Assembly: GCA_965116355.1 (NCBI GenBank)
Contig: OZ220679.1
Span: 1,674,001-1,738,000, forward strand
From: UBA1127 sp965116355
Lineage (GTDB): Bacteria > Chloroflexota > Dehalococcoidia > Lucifugimonadales > UBA1127
Direction: 5' to 3'
DNA length: 64,000 nucleotides
The position numbers and the translations under genes were made by a program. Below, piece by piece: positions 7,899 to 15,491 of the stretch. Numbering within the stretch: the first letter of the stretch is position 1; the number at the start of each line of letters is the position of its first letter. Below the pieces are notes generated by a model. It was not told where the DNA came from and searched no databases. It worked only from the letters and a program-made list of their open reading frames with translations.

Positions 7899-8888
7899 CT
7901 AGTTCTGGGTGGTCTCTTCCTGTTCGCCGCCCAGGCTCTCGCGCATGGCCGTGTCGGCCTGCACGTTGCGCATCCGGTAGTAGTCCATGATGCCCAGGTT
8001 TCCGGCGCGGAAGGCGTCCGCCATCGCCCGTGGCACCTCGGCCTCCGCCTCGACGACCCGCGCCCGCATCTCCTGCGTCCGGGCCACCATCTCCTGCTCC
8101 TGCGCGACGGCCATCGCCCGCCGCTGCTCGGCCCGCGCCTGCGCGATCTGCTTGTCCGCCTCGGCCTGGTCGATCTGCAGCTGCGCGCCGATGTTCCGTC
8201 CCACGTCCACGTCCGCGATGTCGATGGACAGGATCTCGAAGGCCGTCCCCGCGTCCAGCCCGCCCGAGAGCACCTTCCGCGAGATCTGGTCCGGGTTCTC
8301 CAGCACCGCCTTGTGCGCCTCCGCCGAGCCGATGGCCGACACCGTACCCTCCCCGACGCGCGCCAGGATCGTCTCCTCGCCCGCGCCTCCGACCAGCCGG
8401 TCCAGGTTCGCCCGCACCGTCACCCTCGCGACGGCGATCAGCTGAATGCCGTCCTTCGCCACCGCCGAGACCCGCGGCGTGTTGATGACCCGCGGGTTCA
8501 CGCTCGTCTGCACCGCCTGCAGCACGTCCCGGCCCGCCAGGTCGATGGCCGTCGCCCGCTGCCACGTCAGGTCGATGTTCGCCTTGTCGGCCGAGATCAT
8601 CGCCGAGACCACGCGGCCCACGTTGCCGCCCGCCAGGTAGTGCGCTTCCATGTCGTTGATGTCCAGGTCCAGACCCGCCTTCGTCGCTGAGATCAGCGGC
8701 TCGACGATGGCGTGCGGGTTCACCTTCCGCAGCCGCATGCCGATGAGGCTCAGCAGGCTGACCGGCACGCCCGCGAAGATGGCGCTCAACCACAACCCCA
8801 CCGGGATGAAGAAGAGGATGAGTCCAAGGGTGAAGATGATGGGGAGGATGAGGAGCAGGATGATAAGGATGCGTCCAATCCATGCCAT
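7899..8888 (-). CDS. floA: Flotillin-like protein FloA
   Basis: A 329-residue membrane-associated scaffold of the FloA (YqfA) type. A hydrophobic N-terminal hairpin (residues about 5-50, LIILLLILPIIFTLGLILFF then GVPVSLLSL) anchors it to the inner face of the membrane. An SPFH/band-7-like domain follows, then a long Glu/Ala/Arg-rich coiled coil (QAEADKQIAQARAEQRRAMA onwards). In Bacillus, FloA organises membrane microdomains. It lies directly downstream of the NfeD-type protease gene (42-base gap, same strand); this FloA-NfeD pairing is widely conserved and supports both calls. Confidence 0.95.
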   Translation of the reverse strand: MAWIGRILIILLLILPIIFTLGLILFFIPVGLWLSAIFAGVPVSLLSLIGMRLRKVNPHAIVEPLISATKAGLDLDINDMEAHYLAGGNVGRVVSAMISADKANIDLTWQRATAIDLAGRDVLQAVQTSVNPRVINTPRVSAVAKDGIQLIAVARVTVRANLDRLVGGAGEETILARVGEGTVSAIGSAEAHKAVLENPDQISRKVLSGGLDAGTAFEILSIDIADVDVGRNIGAQLQIDQAEADKQIAQARAEQRRAMAVAQEQEMVARTQEMRARVVEAEAEVPRAMADAFRAGNLGIMDYYRMRNVQADTAMRESLGGEQEETTQN

Positions 8889-8930
8889 GGCGGTGTTCTC
8901 CTACGGTTGCTGTCCTTGTGGCGGCCCTTC

Positions 8931-10367
8931 CTACGGGCCTGCGGAGGGCGATTCGCCGGAGGGCCCTCCGCTGTCGCCGGGTCCGACCGCCCGCACGACG
9001 CGCCGGTACTCCTCGTCCGCTATCACTTCGATGGGAGTTCCGGCTTCGATGTAGCCCCCTTCTGATACCACGTCCACGCGTTGAGTGTCAATTTGCGCGA
9101 CCCCCGCCGGGTGCAGCACCGTCACCGTCACGCCCCGCTTCCCCAGCAACGAGACGTACCCCTGCGGGCCGGCCTCCGCGCCCGCCGCCGGCGCTCCGCC
9201 CAGCCGCGTCAGCAGCCCGCTCCCCCGCGGCAGCGATGTCTGCAGCGCCAGCCCCCCGATGCCCCGCCGGTTCGGCAGCACCGTCAGGATCACCGCCGCT
9301 CCGACGACGATCATGACCATCGACGCCGCCAGCACCAGCCCCGCCCGGATGAAGTCGCCTGACGTCGCTCCCTGCCCGATGAGCGAGATGTACAGCCCGG
9401 CCATGAACGCAATGAGTCCAAGGATGCCGGCCACCCCGAAGCCCGGGATGAGTATGATCTCCACGGCGATCAGCGCCAGCCCGATCGCCACCAGCGCCAC
9501 GCCCTCCCAACCCGAGAGCTCCGCCAGGAACCCGCCCCAGAAGAAGAGCGACAGCAGCAGGATGCCCGCAATCCCCGGCACGCCGAACCCTGGCGACGTC
9601 AGCTCTGCCAGCAGCCCAAGGAAGCCCAGCGAGATCAGCAGCGACGCGACGACCGGGTTCGTCAGGAACCGCACGAACCGCTCCGCCAGGCTGTACTCCA
9701 CCTCGACGAGATCGGCGTTGACGATGCCCTCGGCCTCCAGCGCCTCCTCGATGGTCCCCGCCTCGCCGTCGGCGTAGCCCCACTGCAGCGCCTCGCTCGT
9801 CGTCATGGTGAGGAGCTTGCCCTCCTCCACCAGCCCGTCGATGGCGATGCTCTCGTCCACCATCGCCTCCGCGATGCTCGGGTCGCGGCCCCGCACCTCG
9901 GCCACGGCCCGGAAGTCGCTCCGAACGGCGGAGATCACTTTCTCCGACGCCGCCTCTCCCTCCTGGTCGACGGGCGTCGCGGCGCCGATGACCCCGCCGG
10001 CATCCATGTAGATCTTGTTGGCGGAGATGGCGATGAGCGCGCCCGCGGAGAACGCCTCCCGGTTCACGTACGCGATGACCGGGACTTCCGCGTCGAGGAG
10101 GGCGTCCTTGATGGAGAGGGCGGCGTCCAGCCTGCCGCCGGGGGTGTTGATGTCGAGGAGGACCGCCTCGGCCCGCTCTTCCGCCGCCGTGCTCAGCGTG
10201 CGCTTGACGTACGGCGTCATGCCGAGGTCGATGGTGCCGTCGATCGTTGCGACGTAGACCTCTCCCCCGCTGGTCTGCCCCAGCGCCGTCGGCACGAGCA
10301 GCCCCAGCAGCCCCAGGACAATGAGCGCGGCGCTGAACGCGCGCCGTGCCTTGCGCAGTGCGGGCAT
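8931..10367 (-). CDS. NfeD-family membrane-bound serine protease (ClpP class)
   Basis: A 478-residue long-form NfeD protein. A signal/anchor sequence (about 10-30) leads into a ClpP-class protease domain with DINTPGG at about 72-78 and the nucleophile Ser107 in REAFSAGALIA. K143 in ASEKVIS is the best candidate for the partner lysine, by spacing to archaeal 1510-N proteases. Four or five membrane helices (about 230-375) and a C-terminal OB-fold NfeD domain (about 405-465) follow. The family cleaves or chaperones membrane partners such as stomatin/flotillin proteins; here the partner is encoded next door (floA). A TATACT -10-like box lies at 10440-10435 on this strand, without a clear -35. Confidence 0.92.
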   Translation of the reverse strand: MPALRKARRAFSAALIVLGLLGLLVPTALGQTSGGEVYVATIDGTIDLGMTPYVKRTLSTAAEERAEAVLLDINTPGGRLDAALSIKDALLDAEVPVIAYVNREAFSAGALIAISANKIYMDAGGVIGAATPVDQEGEAASEKVISAVRSDFRAVAEVRGRDPSIAEAMVDESIAIDGLVEEGKLLTMTTSEALQWGYADGEAGTIEEALEAEGIVNADLVEVEYSLAERFVRFLTNPVVASLLISLGFLGLLAELTSPGFGVPGIAGILLLSLFFWGGFLAELSGWEGVALVAIGLALIAVEIILIPGFGVAGILGLIAFMAGLYISLIGQGATSGDFIRAGLVLAASMVMIVVGAAVILTVLPNRRGIGGLALQTSLPRGSGLLTRLGGAPAAGAEAGPQGYVSLLGKRGVTVTVLHPAGVAQIDTQRVDVVSEGGYIEAGTPIEVIADEEYRRVVRAVGPGDSGGPSGESPSAGP

Positions 10368-10491
10368 TGGAGTCTTCCCCTTTCCGGAGTTGCCCCGCCG
10401 CTATCCCTTCGTCCCCTCCCCTAGCGGTAATTCAAGTATACTCCAGGCCATTCTTGGAGGCATCGGCTGCCGCTGCGCAATGGGGCTCAGA

Positions 10492-10520
10492 TTGACACAG
10501 GTAGGCCTCACTGCTACTAT
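10492..10520 (+). promoter_or_regulatory. Strong extended -10 promoter ahead of micro-ORF and thrC
   Basis: TTGACA (10492-10497), a 17-base spacer and TACTAT (10515-10520), with TGC immediately before the -10, make a near-consensus extended -10 promoter. It is the best-formed promoter on this strand of the first 14 kb. Transcription would start near 10527, giving a leader of about 70 bases before the micro-ORF and about 280 before thrC. Confidence 0.8.
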
Positions 10521-10596
10521 GAACGATGCTCTTGAATAGAGGTTTTGTCGGTTTGACTCTTGCCCGAGGGTGAGGGACGCACGAAGGGAGACAACG

Positions 10597-10737
10597 ATGG
10601 GAGACAACCCGAACAACTGGCCTGGCCCTGGGGCCGCTCCCACTACTCCACAGGACCCCGAGAACTGGCCCACTCCCTTCAGCGGCTCCTCGAACCCGCA
10701 GGACCCCAAAAACTGGCGAGCGCCCGGGGGCGAGTAG
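10597..10737 (+). CDS. 46-residue micro-protein of three 16-residue repeats
   Basis: A 46-codon frame, ATG 10597 to TAG 10737, preceded by AGGGAG at 10584-10589 and by the strong promoter at 10492-10520. The product is built from repeats with an exact 16-residue period: N7-W8, N23-W24 and N39-W40, with prolines at 5, 21 and 37 in the same register (NPNNWP, QDPENWP, QDPKNWR). It is acidic, rich in Pro, Gly, Asn and Trp, and has no signal peptide, cysteine or membrane segment. It ends 72 bases before threonine synthase on the same strand and probably shares its transcript. Promoter, ribosome site and internal periodicity all argue that it is real. I do not know the family; a regulatory leader peptide is possible but it is not rich in threonine codons. 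Confidence 0.65.
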   Translation: MGDNPNNWPGPGAAPTTPQDPENWPTPFSGSSNPQDPKNWRAPGGE

Positions 10738-10809
10738 GGCAGGCCCGTCCCCTGTCGACGTGCGATAGGTGACGTATGTCCCCAACGCCGGAATCAATGG
10801 AGATCAGCC

Positions 10810-12033
10810 TTGGCATTTGCTAGCGCCTTGAAGTGCCGGGAGTGCGGCCGTGAGTACCCCACGGACCCGCTCAACGTCTGCGAGTTCTGCTTCGGCCCCC
10901 TGGAGGTCGTCTACGACTACGAGGCCATCTCCCGCGTGGTCAGCAGGGAGCGCATCCTGAACGGCCCCCTCACCATGTGGCGCTACCAGGACCTCCTCCC
11001 CGTCGACGGCGACAACGCCGTGGACCTGCAGACCGGCTACACCCCCCTGATGAAGGCCCCCAACCTCGGCCGGATGCTGGGCCTCGACCACCTCTACATC
11101 AAGAACGACGCCGTCAACCCCACCAACTCCTTCAAGGACCGCGTCGTCTCCGTCGCCTCGACGAAGGCGCTGGAGTACGAGTTCAAGACGCTCGCCTGCG
11201 CTTCCACCGGCAACCTTGCCGGCAGCGTCGCCGCCCACGCCGCCCGCGCGGGCATGACCGCCTACATCTTCATCCCCGCCGACCTGGAGAAGGGCAAGGT
11301 CATCGGCGCCGCCATCTACGGCCCGACCGTCGTCGCCATCAACGGCAGCTACGACGACGTCAACCGCCTCTGCAGTGAGCTCGCCGACACCTACCCCTGG
11401 GCCTTCGTGAACATCAACATGCGCCCCTACTACGCGGAGGGGAGCAAGACCCTCGGTTATGAGGTAGCGGAGCAGCTTGGCTGGCAGGCGCCCGCCCACT
11501 GCATCGTGCCCTCCGCCTCCGGCTCCATGTTCACCAAGATCTGGAAGGGGTTCAAGGAGTTTGAGGACCTGGAGCTCATTCCCAGGGTCCAGACCCACAT
11601 GCACATGACCCAGGCCGCCGGCTGCGCCCCCATCGCCGAGGCCTACGAGGCCGGCGTGACCCGCGTCCGCCCCGTCAAGCCGGACACCGTCGCGAAGTCC
11701 CTCGCCATCGGCAATCCCGCCGACGGCTACTACTCGCTCAAGACCATCCAGGAGTCCGACGGCGACGCCACCATCGTGCCCGAGGAGGAGGTCGCCACCG
11801 GCATCCAGATGCTCGCCGAGACCGAGGGCATCTTCACGGAGACCGCCGGCGGCGTCGTCATCTCCGGCCTCAAGCGCCTCGTCGACCGCGGCGCCATCAA
11901 GCGCGACGAGGTCACCGTCGCCTACATCACCGGCAACGGCCTCAAGACCCTCGAGGCGGTCGAGCACACCGTCAAGCCGGTCACCATCGATCCGACGACG
12001 GCTTCCTTTGAAGCCGAAGTGTTGAGCGCGTAG
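10810..12033 (+). CDS. thrC: Threonine synthase
   Basis: A 407-residue PLP enzyme that converts O-phosphohomoserine to threonine and phosphate in the aspartate pathway. It has an N-terminal zinc ribbon (C9, C12, C24, C27), the PLP lysine K109 in TNSFKDR, the substrate loop ASTGNLAGS and a C-terminal TGNGLK phosphate-binding stretch. The start is TTG at 10810, with GGAGAT at 10799-10804; the protein then begins MAFASALKCRECG as the family does. The genes for the preceding steps, thrB and lysC, lie about 10 kb away on the other strand. The NIL and MoaD-like genes follow immediately, which raises the possibility of a sulfur-transfer variant of the reaction (inference). Confidence 0.93.
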   Translation: MAFASALKCRECGREYPTDPLNVCEFCFGPLEVVYDYEAISRVVSRERILNGPLTMWRYQDLLPVDGDNAVDLQTGYTPLMKAPNLGRMLGLDHLYIKNDAVNPTNSFKDRVVSVASTKALEYEFKTLACASTGNLAGSVAAHAARAGMTAYIFIPADLEKGKVIGAAIYGPTVVAINGSYDDVNRLCSELADTYPWAFVNINMRPYYAEGSKTLGYEVAEQLGWQAPAHCIVPSASGSMFTKIWKGFKEFEDLELIPRVQTHMHMTQAAGCAPIAEAYEAGVTRVRPVKPDTVAKSLAIGNPADGYYSLKTIQESDGDATIVPEEEVATGIQMLAETEGIFTETAGGVVISGLKRLVDRGAIKRDEVTVAYITGNGLKTLEAVEHTVKPVTIDPTTASFEAEVLSA

Positions 12034-12056
12034 CGGGCGGGGGTGGCGGCGTCGAC

Positions 12057-12296
12057 ATGGCAAAGCTGAGAGTCCGGTTCACCTTCACGCCCGAGCTTGT
12101 CCAGGAGCCGATCATCTGGCAGCTTGGCCAGAAGTTCTCCATCATCACCAACATTCGCGGCGCCGATGTGCGCGAGGCCTTCGGCTGGGCCCTCCTCGAG
12201 CTTGAGGGCGATGCGGAACAGATCAACCAGGGCATAGACTGGGTCCGCTCCACCGGCATTGAGGTGCAGCTCGTCACCGGAGACGTCATCGAGTAA
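12057..12296 (+). CDS. NIL-domain (ferredoxin-fold) protein
   Basis: A stand-alone NIL domain of 79 residues, the small beta-alpha-beta fold also seen at the C-terminus of MetN ABC-transporter ATPases and in proteins needed for homocysteine formation in some anaerobes. The pattern is LRVRFTFTPELVQEPIIWQL, then FSIITNIRGADVR, then a beta hairpin ending WALLELEGD. No cysteines are present, so this copy has no attached iron-sulfur domain. It starts 23 bases after thrC and is followed by a MoaD-like gene, suggesting one transcript and a role in sulfur amino-acid or threonine metabolism. Confidence 0.85.
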   Translation: MAKLRVRFTFTPELVQEPIIWQLGQKFSIITNIRGADVREAFGWALLELEGDAEQINQGIDWVRSTGIEVQLVTGDVIE

Positions 12297-12303
12297 CCAC
12301 CAC

Positions 12304-12337
12304 CGTTCGTCCTGAGGGAAATCGAAGGGCGAACGGC
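12304..12337. repeat. Dispersed hairpin, gagggaaatcga type
   Basis: Gttcgtcct / agggcgaac arms enclose gagggaaatcga. The element sits inside the probable thrC-NIL-moaD transcript, so it does not block expression outright. Confidence 0.8.
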
Positions 12338-12377
12338 GGGGCGGCCGGCATTAAGGTACATCACAGGAGGACGGCAA

Positions 12378-12653
12378 ATGGGCGTCACAGTGCGTATTCC
12401 GGCCCCGCTTCGGCGGGTCACCAACGACCTTGACCGCGTCGAGGTCGATGCGGAGAACCTGGCGGACATGGTCGATGCCATGGAGGAGCAGTTCCCCGGC
12501 ATCAAGGAGCGCCTCATCGACGAGACCGGCGGCCTCCGCCACTTCGTCAACATCTACGTCAACGGTGAGGACGTCCAGTTCCTTCAGGGCCTCGACACGG
12601 AGATCAAGGCCTCGGATGAGGTCAGCATCGTCCCCGCCGTAGCCGGCGGCTAG
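12378..12653 (+). CDS. MoaD/ThiS-type ubiquitin-like sulfur carrier
   Basis: A 91-residue beta-grasp protein ending in the diagnostic Gly-Gly (SIVPAVAGG). The C-terminal glycine of such proteins is adenylated and thiocarboxylated to carry sulfide. The N-terminal strand VTVRIPAPLRR and the middle VNIYVNGEDV match MoaD/CysO-like carriers. AGGAGG at 12365-12370 sets the ATG at 12378. It lies third behind thrC and the NIL gene. The resemblance is to CysO-type carriers that feed PLP enzymes rather than to a molybdopterin-synthase subunit, since no moaE is nearby; moaA and moaC are 44 kb away. Its activating E1-like enzyme is not in the window. Confidence 0.85.
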   Translation: MGVTVRIPAPLRRVTNDLDRVEVDAENLADMVDAMEEQFPGIKERLIDETGGLRHFVNIYVNGEDVQFLQGLDTEIKASDEVSIVPAVAGG

Positions 12654-12777
12654 CCGGAGACGGCGCGTCGTCGCGGGCGGCTAGCCAAGGACGGCGCCCT
12701 GCCACCAAGTCCTTCCCCCACCATGCACGACGCGCTATCCTGCGCCAAACCCGCGGAGGACCGCGCCGGAGGGTGAC

Positions 12778-13908
12778 ATGGCGAAGCTGGCTATCTCGGC
12801 GGACTCCCACATCCTGGAACCCCGTGACGTCTTCGCGGGCCTGACCGAGCGCTTCGGCGACCGCGCCCCCCGCGTCGTCCGCGACGAGGGAAAGGGCGAC
12901 TTCATCGAGATTCCCGCCACCGGCACCCGCCTCAACGCCTCCATCGGCGGCGTCGGCCGCCTCGGCATCGCCGGCATGAGCCTCGACGACCCCGAGACCC
13001 ACCGCATCATCTCCCTTGGCTATGACGGCCTCCGCCCCGCGCTGAAGGACCCCGTCGAGCGCATGAAGGAGATGGACTCCGACGGCGTCTGGGGCGAGGT
13101 CATCTTCCCCAGCCTCTTCATGCGCCTCTTCGGCACCCGCGACGCCGACGTCCTCGATGCCGCCTTCCAGAACTACAACGACTTCCTCTGGGACTTCTGC
13201 AACACCGTCCCGGACCGCCTGCGCGGCCTCGCCCTCCTGGTCATGCACGACCCCGAGGCCGCCCACGCCGAGCTGCAGCGCGTCATCGCGAAGGGCTACG
13301 GCGGCGTCTGCATCCCCTGCGCCGCCCCCAACGGCACCCGCTACTCGGACCCTGTCTACGACCCCATCTGGGCCACGGCGCAGGAGGCCGGCGTCACCGT
13401 CAACATGCACATCTTCACGGACGGCCATGCCGGCGCCACCGGCCTCGGCGGCGCCGACCTCATCCAGGCCTACGCCAGCGCCCCCACCGTCATCCAGTAC
13501 ACCCTGTCGGACCTCATCGCCGGCGGCGTCGCCCACCGATTCCCGGACCTGAAGTTCGTCGCCGCCGAGTTCAACACCGGCTGGCTCGCCAACTGGCTGG
13601 AGCGCATGGACCACTCCGTCTACCGCAGCCGCCGCTCCGTCCCCGAGTACCTCGACCTCAAGCCCAGTGAGTACTGGCGCCGCCAGTTCTACGCCACCTT
13701 CGAGGACGACCGCCCCGGCATGCTCACCCGCGAGGCCATCGGCGTCGAGACCCTCATGTGGGGCTCCGACTTCCCCCACCACGACTCCGTCTGGCCCAAC
13801 TCGCAAGACACCCTCGACATGGTCTTCGAGGGCATGCCCGACGACGTCCGCCGCACCACCACCATAGACAACGTCGCCAGGCTCTACGGCCTCTCCGTCC
13901 CGGAATAG
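12778..13908 (+). CDS. Amidohydrolase-family (COG2159) metal-dependent hydrolase/decarboxylase
   Basis: A 376-residue TIM-barrel protein of the ACMSD-like amidohydrolase group. The N-terminal SADSHILEP replaces the usual H-x-H with D-S-H. Conserved later points include the central NMHIFTDGH loop and the C-terminal WGSDFPHHDSVWP, which carries the metal-ligand Asp-Phe-Pro-His-His signature. Members decarboxylate or hydrolyse aromatic and unsaturated acids; the substrate is not predictable. GGAGGGTG precedes the ATG at 12778. A related gene stands at 17802. Confidence 0.9.
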   Translation: MAKLAISADSHILEPRDVFAGLTERFGDRAPRVVRDEGKGDFIEIPATGTRLNASIGGVGRLGIAGMSLDDPETHRIISLGYDGLRPALKDPVERMKEMDSDGVWGEVIFPSLFMRLFGTRDADVLDAAFQNYNDFLWDFCNTVPDRLRGLALLVMHDPEAAHAELQRVIAKGYGGVCIPCAAPNGTRYSDPVYDPIWATAQEAGVTVNMHIFTDGHAGATGLGGADLIQAYASAPTVIQYTLSDLIAGGVAHRFPDLKFVAAEFNTGWLANWLERMDHSVYRSRRSVPEYLDLKPSEYWRRQFYATFEDDRPGMLTREAIGVETLMWGSDFPHHDSVWPNSQDTLDMVFEGMPDDVRRTTTIDNVARLYGLSVPE

Positions 13909-13922
13909 CGAAGAACACCGCT

Positions 13923-13971
13923 GTTCGTGCTGACTGCTCCCGCTCGTGCTGAGGGAAATCGAAGCACGAAC
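13923..13971. repeat. Dispersed hairpin with changed but still pairing arms
   Basis: Here the arms around gagggaaatcga read gtgct and agcac instead of the usual ccct and aggg, yet still pair. An outer gttcgtgct (13923-13931) also pairs with agcacgaac (13962-13970). Confidence 0.8.
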
Positions 13972-14008
13972 GCTGTCCAGCATGCGCCCGATACCGTGAC
14001 AACCAAAC

Positions 14009-14038
14009 TTGATTGAAATTTGTAGCTGCGCCTATAAT
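14009..14038 (+). promoter_or_regulatory. Promoter of ilvE
   Basis: TTGATT (14009-14014), an 18-base spacer and a perfect TATAAT (14033-14038) lie 34 bases upstream of the ilvE start. A possible TTG start at 14009 falls inside the -35 and so is excluded. Confidence 0.8.
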
Positions 14039-14071
14039 GGCGTTGGCACTATCGCGAGGAAGGAGAACGTC

Positions 14072-15013
14072 ATGTCGCCTACACCGTTAGCTTGGTTCCG
14101 CGGAGAGTTTGTTCCCGCGTCGGAGGCCAAGGTCGGCGTCATGACCCACGCCCTCCACTACGGCACCGCAGTCTTTGAGGGCATTCGCTGCAACTGGAAT
14201 GAGGAGGAGGAGAAGCTCCTCATCTTCCGCCCGCTGGAGCACTACCAGCGCCTCGTGAACGGCGCCAGCGTCCTCCGAATGGGCCTGCCCATGTCCGCCG
14301 ATGAGCTCGTCAAGCTCACTGTCGACCTCGTCGAGCGCACCGGCTACCGCGAGGATATGTACATCCGCCCCATCGCCTTCAAGGGCGCCGAGCGCGTCGC
14401 CAACCTCAAGCTCCACGAGCTTGACGACGATCTCGCCATCATCGCCGTCCCCTTCGGCCAGTACATCGACGTGCAGGTCGCCCGCTGCGTCACCGCAAGC
14501 TGGCGACGCATCGACGAGACGATGATGCCGCCGCGCGTGAAGATGAGCGCGACGTACGTCAACAGCATCCTCGCCAAGACCGACGCCGTCTTGTCCGGCT
14601 TTGACGAGGCCATCCTGCTCAACTACGACGGCAAGGTCGCCGAGGGCAGCGGCGAGAACCTCTTCGTCGTCAAGGACGGCGAGCTCGTCACCCCGCCCCT
14701 CACCGCCAACATCCTCCCCGGCATCACCCGCAACTGCATCATGCAGATAGCCCGGGACGAGCTCGGCATCGACACCGTCGAGCGCCCCATCGGCCGCGCC
14801 GAGCTCTACCTCGCCGACGAGGTTTTCCTCACCGGCACCGCCGCCCACGTCACGCCCATGGGTGAGCTCGACCATCGCCCCATCGCCGACGGGGGGGTTG
14901 GCCCCATCACGCGCGCGCTGCAGGACATCTATTTCAAGATCATTCGCGGGCAGGACCCCAAGTACCGGCACTGGTGCGTGGAAGCCGTCCCGGCGCCCAT
15001 GGCCAAGGTGTAG
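14072..15013 (+). CDS. ilvE: Branched-chain amino acid aminotransferase
   Basis: A 313-residue fold-type IV PLP aminotransferase that makes or degrades valine, leucine and isoleucine with 2-oxoglutarate. Conserved segments include THALHYGTAVFEGIRC near the N-terminus, the PLP-lysine region RVKMSATYVNS, EAILLNYDGKVAEGSGEN and the late FLTGTAAHVTPM. The start is ATG at 14072, with AAGGAG at 14060-14065. The frame runs on 21 codons upstream, but that part covers the promoter. The protein length equals typical IlvE. Confidence 0.94.
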   Translation: MSPTPLAWFRGEFVPASEAKVGVMTHALHYGTAVFEGIRCNWNEEEEKLLIFRPLEHYQRLVNGASVLRMGLPMSADELVKLTVDLVERTGYREDMYIRPIAFKGAERVANLKLHELDDDLAIIAVPFGQYIDVQVARCVTASWRRIDETMMPPRVKMSATYVNSILAKTDAVLSGFDEAILLNYDGKVAEGSGENLFVVKDGELVTPPLTANILPGITRNCIMQIARDELGIDTVERPIGRAELYLADEVFLTGTAAHVTPMGELDHRPIADGGVGPITRALQDIYFKIIRGQDPKYRHWCVEAVPAPMAKV

Positions 15014-15056
15014 TCCGGCCCGGCACCCGCTGCCGCGCAGCTCCGGAGCGCCGACT

Positions 15057-15491
15057 GTGGATGACCTCTCCAGGGACTACGTCATCTGGATATTCCTGGC
15101 CGCCGTCGGCGTCATCCAGGTCGCGTCCGTCCATGCCGGCCTGACGAAGCTGCTCTTCATCCGGGCGAGACCCTGGGCGACGGCATTGGGCATCGTCCTC
15201 ATCCTCGCCGGCTTCGTCTGGTTCTTCCGCGACGGCCCGCGTCACTTCCCAGACACCGCGGGCGGCATCAACGGCAACGAGCAGGGCGCCCGCGTCGCCC
15301 TCACCTGCCTCGCAGCGGGCGCCTTCACCTTCGCCCTGTCGTCCCTGCTCAACCGCCGCGGCATGGTCGACGACGCTGCTCCCGCGGCTGCCGACGGCTT
15401 CGAGGCCCTCCGGCGCCGCACCTACGCGCAGGCCCTCTCCGTGAGCATGAAATCCCTGGTGCATGAGGCCCGCCGGTGGACGCGGCGATAG
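15057..15491 (+). CDS. Small membrane protein, unknown
   Basis: A 144-residue protein with three predicted membrane helices (about 8-27, 37-53 and 78-97) and a soluble Ala/Arg-rich tail. Between helices 2 and 3 it has RHFPDTAGGINGNEQGARVA, which is polar and probably lumen-facing. The GTG at 15057 has GGAG at 15045-15048; no better start exists. It follows ilvE by 43 bases and overlaps the PAP2-like gene by 16 bases, so translation of the two is probably coupled. The family is not recognised. Confidence 0.65.
   Translation: MDDLSRDYVIWIFLAAVGVIQVASVHAGLTKLLFIRARPWATALGIVLILAGFVWFFRDGPRHFPDTAGGINGNEQGARVALTCLAAGAFTFALSSLLNRRGMVDDAAPAAADGFEALRRRTYAQALSVSMKSLVHEARRWTRR

Noticed and set aside
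14009..14071. Upstream start for ilvE
   Set aside because: The TTG at 14009 is the promoter's -35 box; ATG 14072 has AAGGAG and fits IlvE length.
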